A DNA stretch of 42,505 bases, from the NCBI GenBank assembly GCA_016783665.1, contig JADHWC010000011.1:1-42505 (forward strand), written 5' to 3'. The stretch is from Fidelibacterota bacterium. Lineage in GTDB: Bacteria; Fidelibacterota; UBA2242. A model generated the notes under the pieces. That model was not told the DNA's origin and did no database searches. It saw nothing but the letters and a program-made list of their open reading frames with translations. Positions 31,100-38,837 of this stretch are shown here, piece after piece. The translations under genes were made by a program, and so were the position numbers. How positions within the stretch are numbered: the stretch's first letter is position 1; each line of letters starts with the position of its first letter.

Positions 31100-32270
31100 C
31101 CATTCAAATTTTTTAATACGAACTATCATATTTGCATTACTGTCCGTGTGCTTAATCATATTAGGCGCCGGTTGTGAGAAGGATCTCGATATTACGACAT
31201 TTTCAAAAGATTATGAATCCTATGTTCCCGAGTTACGTATTGAAGCTGTTTTTGATCCCGTTCATCCTGAAAATTCTATTGTTCGCATTGACCGGTCAAT
31301 TGCGATAGACGATACAATGGTGTTCAATGGGCTTGATGACGATGGCGACTGGGCGCCATTTTCGGATCTCAATGGAAATGGCAAATGGGATGCCGGGGAA
31401 CCGCTAAATGACGATCTCGGCGAAGATGGAATAGAAGGACAAGACGAAGGCTTTCCCGGCAGGGATGACGGCGAGGGAAACGGGTTGCCGGATCAGGGAG
31501 AACCCAATATCGATGAATACGATGAAATCCTTCCAATGATTCACGATACTACCGCGCAGGTATTGGTTACCAACATCCAGGAGGGCTCACCTTCATATGG
31601 AAATACAATAGTTTTCGAATGGGTTTCAAGGGCGGACTCGTTCCAGATATTCAAATACCGTGGTCCTGGAAGACGAAATGCAGATGAAGAAGATCCGGAA
31701 GTGGAGACAGTGTATTATGGCGCCTATCGCCTCGCCGGACAGGATACTATTCGATGTGGGTGTGAGTATGAATTAACAATATTGTCGGAAAAGTTTGGTT
31801 TAAACATCACCGGCACGACGATTACAATTCCACCGGTAGAGTTTTTGACAAACAGCCGGTTGTTTCCGACAGTTCTTGATGAAGATACGCTGGTTTTTGT
31901 CTATGGTGCAAATGGCGGAGTGGCCTGGCAATCGGATATACGAAGTTCGGTTTACTATATTAAAATGGAGAAAATGGAAACTTCCGATTCTCTGGTGTTG
32001 GAATATCGACATCCCGCTTTTCCGCTTGAGATCTTGACATCCGTAAATTCCGGCATACCAGTTGGTTACGAACCACTGTTTTCGGATATTTTACCGGGCT
32101 TGTATAAATTGACAGTCAGTGTTATGAATGAGAATTACGGGAAATATTTCTACTCCGATCTTCCACTTAAAGATCCTGAAAAAACAAACCTGCGTGATCA
32201 GTTCGGTAATTCCGTAATCGGGGTTGTCGGATCGATTGCCGATAATAGTATATTTATTCGGGTGCAATAA
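31089..32270 (+). CDS. DUF4249-like lipoprotein with acidic, dockerin/EF-hand-like insert; TTG start overlapping the receptor stop
   Basis: Signal/lipobox LLSVCLIILGAGCEKD; PELRIEAVFDP...SIVRIDRS; insert DDDGDWAPFSDLNGNGKWDAGEPLNDDLGEDG; translationally overlaps the TonB receptor gene. Confidence 0.65.
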   Translation: MNFNHSNFLIRTIIFALLSVCLIILGAGCEKDLDITTFSKDYESYVPELRIEAVFDPVHPENSIVRIDRSIAIDDTMVFNGLDDDGDWAPFSDLNGNGKWDAGEPLNDDLGEDGIEGQDEGFPGRDDGEGNGLPDQGEPNIDEYDEILPMIHDTTAQVLVTNIQEGSPSYGNTIVFEWVSRADSFQIFKYRGPGRRNADEEDPEVETVYYGAYRLAGQDTIRCGCEYELTILSEKFGLNITGTTITIPPVEFLTNSRLFPTVLDEDTLVFVYGANGGVAWQSDIRSSVYYIKMEKMETSDSLVLEYRHPAFPLEILTSVNSGIPVGYEPLFSDILPGLYKLTVSVMNENYGKYFYSDLPLKDPEKTNLRDQFGNSVIGVVGSIADNSIFIRVQ

Positions 32271-32336
32271 ATCATCAACCTTCTATTGAATTCTTCGTCT
32301 GCCGAAGTTATATTTCAAACCGCTTAGGGTGGATAG

Positions 32337-33248
32337 TTGATTCTACAAACATTTAATTTAAGTAAAAGATTCGGAAATCGCTGGGCGGTGAAAAACCTGA
32401 ATTTGTCCGTCGAAAAAGGACAAATATTCGGATTTCTCGGTCCCAATGGCGCCGGCAAGAGCACAACAATCCGGGTGTTGTTGAATCTCATACGACCGAC
32501 GAACGGATCGTTTGAATTATTGTCTAAAAACGTAAAAGACCATGGTCAGAAGATCTATTCAAATATTGGTGCATTGGTGGAGAAACCGGATTTCTATCTC
32601 TATCTCTCTGCTGAACAGAACCTGAGGATTCTGGGGGCTTTAGGCGGAGATATTCCTCCTGATAGAATAAAAGAGGTGCTGGAGATTGTAAAACTTGCCG
32701 ACAGGGCAAAGGATAAAGTGCGCAATTTTTCACACGGTATGAATCAGCGCCTCGGCATTGCGCAGGCATTGTTATCCTATCCGGAACTGATTATTTTGGA
32801 CGAACCGACATCCGGGCTCGACCCTCAGGGGATAAAAGAAGTTCGCGATTTAATTGTAACGCTTGCACAAGAGCAGGAAATCACTGTTTTTTTATCGTCC
32901 CACCAGCTGCATGAAATCGAGCAAACTTGTACTCATATGGCGATCATAGATAATGGAGCGTTAGTTGTTCAGGGCGGAGTGGAGGAACTGCTCCGCGAGA
33001 CCGATTTTTATGTCACAGAGGTAATCGTGGACCAACCGGAAAGAGCTTGCGATTTATTAAAGCTGGAACGTTGGATAAGAAAAGTATCAATAGCGGAAAA
33101 TGTAGTAAAGGTTCAAATACCGGCAAAAGAACGACCACAGCTAACGGAATTTCTTGTTCGTAATCATTTTGCCGTATATTCGGTTGTGCCCAGGACATCT
33201 CTGGAGGATTATTATTTGTCCCTGTTAAAGACGAAAGAGGCGGAATAA
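32337..33248 (+). CDS. ABC transporter ATP-binding protein (TTG start)
   Basis: GFLGPNGAGKSTTIRVLLNLIRPTNG; NFSHGMNQRLGIAQALLSYPELIILDEPTSGLDPQG. Confidence 0.95.
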   Translation: MILQTFNLSKRFGNRWAVKNLNLSVEKGQIFGFLGPNGAGKSTTIRVLLNLIRPTNGSFELLSKNVKDHGQKIYSNIGALVEKPDFYLYLSAEQNLRILGALGGDIPPDRIKEVLEIVKLADRAKDKVRNFSHGMNQRLGIAQALLSYPELIILDEPTSGLDPQGIKEVRDLIVTLAQEQEITVFLSSHQLHEIEQTCTHMAIIDNGALVVQGGVEELLRETDFYVTEVIVDQPERACDLLKLERWIRKVSIAENVVKVQIPAKERPQLTEFLVRNHFAVYSVVPRTSLEDYYLSLLKTKEAE

Positions 33249-33251
33249 TTC

Positions 33252-34097
33252 ATGCGATTATTTCTTAGAGCTGCATATTTCGAGGTTCTGAAAATATTCA
33301 GCCGTCTGAGAACATATATTGGTTTTGCGACGATTGCCGTCCTGATACCGCTGATTATGTTTTTAGTCCGGAAATATGGATTCGAGGTGCAAGACCAGAC
33401 GCTGCGATCGCTTGGAAATTCCTTCCTGTTTGTGGGGTCTTTAGTAAACGGATTGTTGGTTTCATATTATCTGATGAATGTGCTCTGGGTGCATTTTCCG
33501 TTCTTCATTGTGCTTGTGGCTGGAGATATTATGGCGGGCGAAGGCGCAGCCGGAACCTTCCGTATTTTGTTGACCAGACCGGTTACCCGGTTTCAAATTA
33601 TCACCGCAAAATTTTTTGCGACATTTTTTTATACCCTTACAATTGTTTTTTTCCTGGGATTGTTAAGTATAGGCGCAGGCATGTTGATTGTTGGCGGCGG
33701 CGATCTTTTTGTTTTTGATAAAGGAATATTGATCCTTGCTCAAAGCGAGGCGCTTTATAGATTTCTGCTGGCATACATGCTGGCGGTTGTGGTGCAGATG
33801 GTGGTTGCTTCACTGACATTTTTATTCTCCACAATAACCAGCAATGGAATTGGTCCGATCATCGGAACATATGCGGTTCTGGCTGTGTTTTTTATTCTAT
33901 CGGTGTTAAAGATCAACGCACTTGATGTTATTCGTCCGTATCTGTTCACATCGTATTTTGACGTATTTTTTGCGCCTTTTAGCGATCCGATACCCTGGAG
34001 TGAAATTCTGCATAAAGTCGGATACTTGTTGTGCTATATTTTTGGTTTTTATATCATCAGTACGGTGATATTTTTAAGAAAAGACATTACTACATGA
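33252..34097 (+). CDS. ABC-2 type transporter permease
   Basis: Six hydrophobic segments; GDIMAGEGAAGTFRILLTRPVTRFQIITAKFFATFFYTL motif typical of ABC-2 permeases; directly follows the ATPase. Confidence 0.88.
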   Translation: MRLFLRAAYFEVLKIFSRLRTYIGFATIAVLIPLIMFLVRKYGFEVQDQTLRSLGNSFLFVGSLVNGLLVSYYLMNVLWVHFPFFIVLVAGDIMAGEGAAGTFRILLTRPVTRFQIITAKFFATFFYTLTIVFFLGLLSIGAGMLIVGGGDLFVFDKGILILAQSEALYRFLLAYMLAVVVQMVVASLTFLFSTITSNGIGPIIGTYAVLAVFFILSVLKINALDVIRPYLFTSYFDVFFAPFSDPIPWSEILHKVGYLLCYIFGFYIISTVIFLRKDITT

Positions 34098-34825
34098 GAA
34101 TTCGACAGAACCAAGTCCCAAAATTGTTTGTTTTTATAGTCGCTCTTGCAGCGTTTGTCAAAACCCCGATATCGGCATCTGAATTAACAAAACCTAATCC
34201 GCAAGTAATAATCGAGAAAGTGCAAGCGCGGCTTGAACAAATAGATGATTACTGCGTGACCGCCCGGGTAAATGTTGACATTCCAAATTTACGCATGCCC
34301 AATAAAAAGCTGACGATCTTTTATAAAAGTCCGGATAAGCTTTCGGTGAAAACATCCGGTTTTGCCATTGTCCCTAAAATTGGGTTTTTGCCATCAGTAA
34401 AAGATTTAATTGCCGAAAACGTGGATATTATCCATAAAAACACTCTGCGTGAAGATGGAACCACGCTTTATATTCTGGATATCACTCCAAAAGAATTATC
34501 CGTGGAAACAACTGCAACCATATGGGTAAACGGTCAAAGGTGGACTGTGGAAAAAGTCTTACTTCAGGTTAAGAATGCTGGTGAATCTGTGATGAATTTT
34601 TACTATTTACAAGTAGATAGCTTCTGGTTGCCGGAATCGACAGTGGTATATCTCAACATGGAGCACGGTATTCCACACATGAATCGTCCAACCGTAGAAA
34701 ACCCAGTCGGGACAATTGATCGTCGTAGTCGAAACAGATCCGGACCGGTGAGCGGAAAGGTTTTGATAACATTTGAGGATTATCGCATCAACAAGGGGCT
34801 TGACGATTCGTTATTTGAAGATTAA
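34094..34825 (+). CDS. Exported LolA/LolB-like outer-membrane lipoprotein-sorting-type protein
   Basis: Signal peptide LFVFIVALAAFVKTPISAS; VQARLEQIDDYCVTARVNVDIP...FYKSPDKLSVKTSGF...TIWVNGQRWTVEKVLLQ; ATGA overlap with the permease. Confidence 0.6.
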   Translation: MRIRQNQVPKLFVFIVALAAFVKTPISASELTKPNPQVIIEKVQARLEQIDDYCVTARVNVDIPNLRMPNKKLTIFYKSPDKLSVKTSGFAIVPKIGFLPSVKDLIAENVDIIHKNTLREDGTTLYILDITPKELSVETTATIWVNGQRWTVEKVLLQVKNAGESVMNFYYLQVDSFWLPESTVVYLNMEHGIPHMNRPTVENPVGTIDRRSRNRSGPVSGKVLITFEDYRINKGLDDSLFED

Positions 34826-34935
34826 AGTATTTAGGGCAGATTATTTTTACGCAAATTTTTGCTTTTATGGTATCAAATACTTAAAATCAAACAATGTTTG
34901 AAACAACGAATAAATTATAGAATAGAGAGAGATTT

Positions 34936-35451
34936 ATGACGCGGCTGGAGCTGACAATTTTAGGAATCGTGAGAGAAAAACCGCGCCATGCCTATGATGT
35001 AGAAAAAGTGATCGTGGAAAAAGGCATTCGGGATCGTCTGAACATCGGGTTCTCCACTATTTATTCCACGTTAAAAAAAATGGAAAAGAACAGCTGGCTT
35101 GAAAGCCAGTATAAGCCACAGGAACGGCTTCCCGGACGACGCGTCTATACAATTACCCATAAAGGCAGGCAATTACTTGTGGAAGATTTGAAAAAAGCTC
35201 TATCACTACCCCAAAGGGAACAGTCGCTATTGGAAACCGGACTGAGTTTCGGGGAATATTTAAGTCAAGAGGAAATGAAAGAGGCGTTATCGCTCTACGA
35301 TTCTGAATTAAGCCGGCTAATCCAGAAGAAAATCGGAGAAATAACTCATTTCAAGAATCCAGGTGTCATTGAAAGAGCTCTTTTAATGCGACCTCTTTCA
35401 TTATGGCAGGCAGAACGCAAGTGGATTCGGGAGCTGTTGGCGCTTTTATAA
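34936..35451 (+). CDS. PadR family transcriptional regulator
   Basis: MTRLELTILGIVREKPRHAYDVEKVIVEKGI...GFSTIYSTLKKMEKNSWLESQ...GRRVYTITHKGRQLL. Confidence 0.85.
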   Translation: MTRLELTILGIVREKPRHAYDVEKVIVEKGIRDRLNIGFSTIYSTLKKMEKNSWLESQYKPQERLPGRRVYTITHKGRQLLVEDLKKALSLPQREQSLLETGLSFGEYLSQEEMKEALSLYDSELSRLIQKKIGEITHFKNPGVIERALLMRPLSLWQAERKWIRELLALL

Positions 35452-35472
35452 ACCAAATAACAGGAGAGAAAC

Positions 35473-35784
35473 ATGGACAAATGGATTGATTATTTATCTG
35501 CCAATCCCGTTATTGCCCTGGCATTGGTTATTGTACTTATTTTATTTCTGTTTATGGTTTTCCGTAAATTGATAAAATGGGCGGTCATTTCATTTATCAT
35601 CCTGGCTGTCGCAGGCGGTCTATCATATAATGAAGCCCAGAAGCAACCCCAGATCGTCAAAGATATTTTAAAAAAAGGCGAGAGTCTAAAAGAAAAAGTT
35701 TTTAAAGAGGGTGAAAAAGCAGCCGAAAAAGCCGTAGATGAATTGAAAAAAAACGTTAAAGATAAAACGAAAATAATAGATTAA
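35473..35784 (+). CDS. Small membrane protein with Lys/Glu-rich cytosolic tail, unknown function
   Basis: Two hydrophobic helices then a charged amphipathic tail (KGESLKEKVFKEGEKAAEKAVDELKKNVKDKTK); SD GGAG. Confidence 0.6.
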   Translation: MDKWIDYLSANPVIALALVIVLILFLFMVFRKLIKWAVISFIILAVAGGLSYNEAQKQPQIVKDILKKGESLKEKVFKEGEKAAEKAVDELKKNVKDKTKIID

Positions 35785-35931
35785 TAAACACAATGTTTAA
35801 AAGCATTGGTTTTTTCTCGACGGATAAATATTATTTCAAGCGTCTTCGCAGAGCGCCCGGTTAAAACAGGTGTTTATCCCGTTCCGTTTATTTTATCACT
35901 TAAGAAAAATACCAGATAGGAGAAAAAACAG

Positions 35932-37314
35932 TTGCCAAAATATATTGTAGAACCGTTTCGGATTAAGGTCGTCGAACCTATAAAAAAAACCACCCGAGAA
36001 GAGCGGGCTCAAATATTGGAAACCGCCGGAAATAACGTATTTAATATACCTTCCGAGAAAGTATATATTGATTTATTAACGGACAGCGGCACCGGCGCCA
36101 TGAGTGACAATCAATGGGCGGGGATGCAATTGGGCGATGAATCCTATGCTCATTGCCGGAACTGGTTTCATTTTGAAGAAACGGTGAAGAATATTACCGG
36201 CTTGAAACATGTGATTCCGACTCACCAGGGGCGGGTTGCCGAAAATCTTCTTTTTTCAACAATTCTAAAAAAGGAAATGGTTGTTCCCAATAATAATCAT
36301 TTTGATACGACCCGCGCTAATATTCTGGCGAATGGCGGAATTCCACTGGATCTGGTTATTGAGGAGGGAAAAGATCCGGACGTCTATCATCCGTTTAAAG
36401 GCAATGTGAATGTTGAAAAACTTAAGGACACGATTTATAAATACGAACGGGCAAGAATTCCGCTGGTTATGATTACCGTCACCAATAATTCCGGCGGCGG
36501 ACAGCCGGTTTCCATGGAAAATATTCGCAGTGTTCGGGCGCTATGTGATAAGTACGGAATTCCACTGTTTTTTGATGCGTGCCGGTTTGCGGAGAATGCC
36601 TATTTCATTAAAATGAGAGAAGAGAAATACAGGGATAAGGAGATTTCGGAAATAGTGCGGGAAATGTTTTCCTATGTTGACGGGTGCACGATGAGCGCAA
36701 AAAAGGATGCGCTTGTCAATATCGGCGGATTTATTGCTTTAAACGATGATTCGCTGGCTGAAAAACTGAAAGAGAAGCTGATCCTGATAGAAGGATATTT
36801 TACTTATGGCGGATTGGCGGGGCGCGATCTGGAAGCCGTTGCGCGGGGGCTGGTTGAAGCTCAGGATGAAGATTACCTGGCGTACCGCGTGGGACAGGCA
36901 AAGTACCTTGGTGATTGTTTAGAAGAGGCGGGCGTTCCTTGTTTAAAACCCACCGGCGGTCATGCAGTATATGTTAATGCGCGGAAATTCCTCGATCATA
37001 TTCCTCAATGTGAGTTTCCCGGACAGGCTCTTGTGGTCAACCTGTATCTTCATTCCGGGATTCGCTCTACTGAAATCGGGAGCTATATGTTTGCTCATAA
37101 AGACCCCAAAACCGGAGAGATAAATTATCCCGATATGGACCTGGTGCGTCTTGCTCTGCCGAGAAGAGTCTATACGGGCGGACACCTGGATTATGTTGCG
37201 GAATCGTTGAAAGAATTATATGCAATCCGATACAGCATGAAGGGCATGCGCATTGTTGAGCATGGAGAATCGGCATTGCGCCACTTTGTGGCGCGACTTG
37301 AGTTTATTGAATAG
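35932..37314 (+). CDS. Tryptophanase/tyrosine phenol-lyase family PLP enzyme, tryptophanase-like at specificity positions (TTG start)
   Basis: YIDLLTDSGTGAMSDNQWAGMQLGDESYA, IPTHQGRVAENLLFS, VNNSGGGQPVSMENIRSVR-like segment, DGCTMSAKKDALVNIGGF (PLP Lys), YGGLAGRDLEA, GIRSTEIGSYMFAHKDPKTG. Confidence 0.9.
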   Translation: MPKYIVEPFRIKVVEPIKKTTREERAQILETAGNNVFNIPSEKVYIDLLTDSGTGAMSDNQWAGMQLGDESYAHCRNWFHFEETVKNITGLKHVIPTHQGRVAENLLFSTILKKEMVVPNNNHFDTTRANILANGGIPLDLVIEEGKDPDVYHPFKGNVNVEKLKDTIYKYERARIPLVMITVTNNSGGGQPVSMENIRSVRALCDKYGIPLFFDACRFAENAYFIKMREEKYRDKEISEIVREMFSYVDGCTMSAKKDALVNIGGFIALNDDSLAEKLKEKLILIEGYFTYGGLAGRDLEAVARGLVEAQDEDYLAYRVGQAKYLGDCLEEAGVPCLKPTGGHAVYVNARKFLDHIPQCEFPGQALVVNLYLHSGIRSTEIGSYMFAHKDPKTGEINYPDMDLVRLALPRRVYTGGHLDYVAESLKELYAIRYSMKGMRIVEHGESALRHFVARLEFIE

Positions 37315-37981
37315 TTAGACGAAATGGCCGATTTAATAGGTGGTGCTGAAAAATGAAGAATCTCATAAGAAACTTAGGTCACGAAAGTCTTTGGGTAAGA
37401 ACAGGGTATGCTTTCATGTTTTTCTTTGCATTCCTATCTCTTGCCTAAGCTTTCGGCTTTCTCTTTCTACCAGAAGGCATTATGAAGGAGTTCCCCTCAC
37501 CCTCTCTTATGGTATTCGAAGAAAAAGAATCTTTCCTTTCTTCCTTCATTAAGACCTTAGTTTACAATTTGTTCGTAATGGGTATGATAGTAGGGATAAA
37601 TCATTTTAGAGTTCGCTCACTCACTCTTGGTTATTTCCCACTATACGCCAATACTGTAATGATAGCGCTATTTGCCGGGACAAACTCTTTTAGTGGGGGT
37701 GTATCAGCCTACACCTTGGAAGGGTGGCTATTGTTCTTGCAAATAGGATTCCTGGAGTTTTCAGCTTACATTTTTGCATGTGTTGCTACGGTAAATTTAG
37801 CCATGTTTCATGCTGGGAGATGGCGTGGTGAAAAGTTCAAGAAAACACGAGATTTTAAGCAAATTAAGCTATCAAAACACGAACTTCTACTTTTATTGGT
37901 AACTTTTGGACTATTAACTGTTGCAGCACTTAACGAGTGGAGGCATATTAGTTGATGAAGAAATCGGCCACATCGCCTAAC
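37314..37981. mobile_element. Cassette-like segment bounded by imperfect ~21-bp inverted repeats
   Basis: Left GTTAGACGAAATGGCCGATTT (37314-37334) versus revcomp of right end GTTAGGCGATGTGGCCGATTT (37961-37981): 18/21 identical. Confidence 0.45.
37353..37955 (+). pseudogene. Multi-pass membrane protein (SpoIIM/DUF95-like topology) interrupted by in-frame TAA at 37446-37448
   Basis: MKNLIRNLGHESLWVRTGYAFMFFFAFLSLA*AFGFLFLPEGIMKEFPSPSLMVFEEKESFLSSFIKTLVYNLFVMGMIVGINHF...; a hydrophobic segment continues on both sides of the stop. The ORF track reports only 37482..37955. Confidence 0.6.
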
Positions 37982-38050
37982 AGAGCGTATCTGACTACGT
38001 GCCTTTGGCACTTCGCCCAAATCCAGCCTAACGGCTGGCCTTCAGATACG
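37975..38050. repeat. Multi-hairpin palindromic element (attC/REP-like)
   Basis: Outer arms CGTATCTGA (37986-37994)/TCAGATACG (38042-38050); inner hairpins GTGCC-TTT-GGCAC (37999-38011) and CCAGCC-TAAC-GGCTGG (38023-38038); GCCTAAC at 37975-37981 and 38026-38032. Confidence 0.7.
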
Positions 38051-38391
38051 ATCGGGACGATAACGTCATAAAACTTTGACAAGTTTAAAGACTTAGCTGA
38101 AAAAGTTTTCCCGATTTTAGCCGGGTTAGTTATAATTGTTGTTGCGTTGTCGGCAGGTGAATTGTTAATAATTCCTAGCTAATCGAAAATAGCATTCAAG
38201 AATTATAAAGCATCTTTCACGTAATAACTCCTGTGTTTCTGATTCCGGGAAAGCGTGTCTCCCTAAACCAAAACGCCCAATATTTTCACATAAAATAAAA
38301 TTTGTGACAATAAACTTGCATTTAGGGGTTTATTGTTGATATTTTTACGGCATGATTTTGGAATGGGGATAATTTTTTTGGAGGGGGTGGC

Positions 38392-38832
38392 ATGACGAAC
38401 ACCCGGCTGTATTTTGCCTATGCCGATAATATGAACGAAGAGATTGTTCGTGAGATATGTCCAGGAGTTTCTTTCGAAGGGGTTGCTGAACTCAAAAACC
38501 AGCGCCTTACATTCAACTCACAGGGCAAAATTACTATTACAGAAGATGGCACCCACTCGATATGGGGCATTGTGTGGTGTCTTTCGACGAGAGACATTCA
38601 CCTGCTTGACGAGAAAGAAGTTGAAACTCTCGGCACATTTAAGAAAGTCAGCAAACACGTCAATTTTTTAGATGGGCGCAGCGCCGAGGCGTTTTTATAT
38701 ATTACCGATGTCGGCGATCGACCGTCGTATAGCCAATCACTCATTGATTTTATTATTGAACAAGCACAATATTGGTCGCTGCCCACTTCCTACATCGGTT
38801 TCTTGGAAGAGCTTCAGGGACAATACAGCTGA
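38392..38832 (+). CDS. Gamma-glutamylcyclotransferase (GGCT/AIG2)-like protein
   Basis: LYFAYADNMNEEIVREICPGVSFEGVAELKNQRLTFNSQG...SIWGIVWCLSTRDIHLLDEKE; GGCT-fold motif order. Confidence 0.72.
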   Translation: MTNTRLYFAYADNMNEEIVREICPGVSFEGVAELKNQRLTFNSQGKITITEDGTHSIWGIVWCLSTRDIHLLDEKEVETLGTFKKVSKHVNFLDGRSAEAFLYITDVGDRPSYSQSLIDFIIEQAQYWSLPTSYIGFLEELQGQYS

Positions 38833-38837
38833 TTGGA

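Noticed and set aside
35791-35816. CAATG-N8-CATTG followed by GTTTTTT after the small membrane protein
   Set aside because: Only a 5-bp AT-rich stem; too weak to call a terminator with confidence.
18458-35828. Shared 14-mer TTTTTCTCGACGGA near 18460 and 35813
   Set aside because: A 14-bp match is expected by chance in a 42-kb window; flanks do not match.
37340-37552. ORF 37340..37552 (+, 70 aa) as an independent gene
   Set aside because: Different frame from the membrane protein whose hydrophobic helix reads through this region; composition looks like a shadow ORF.
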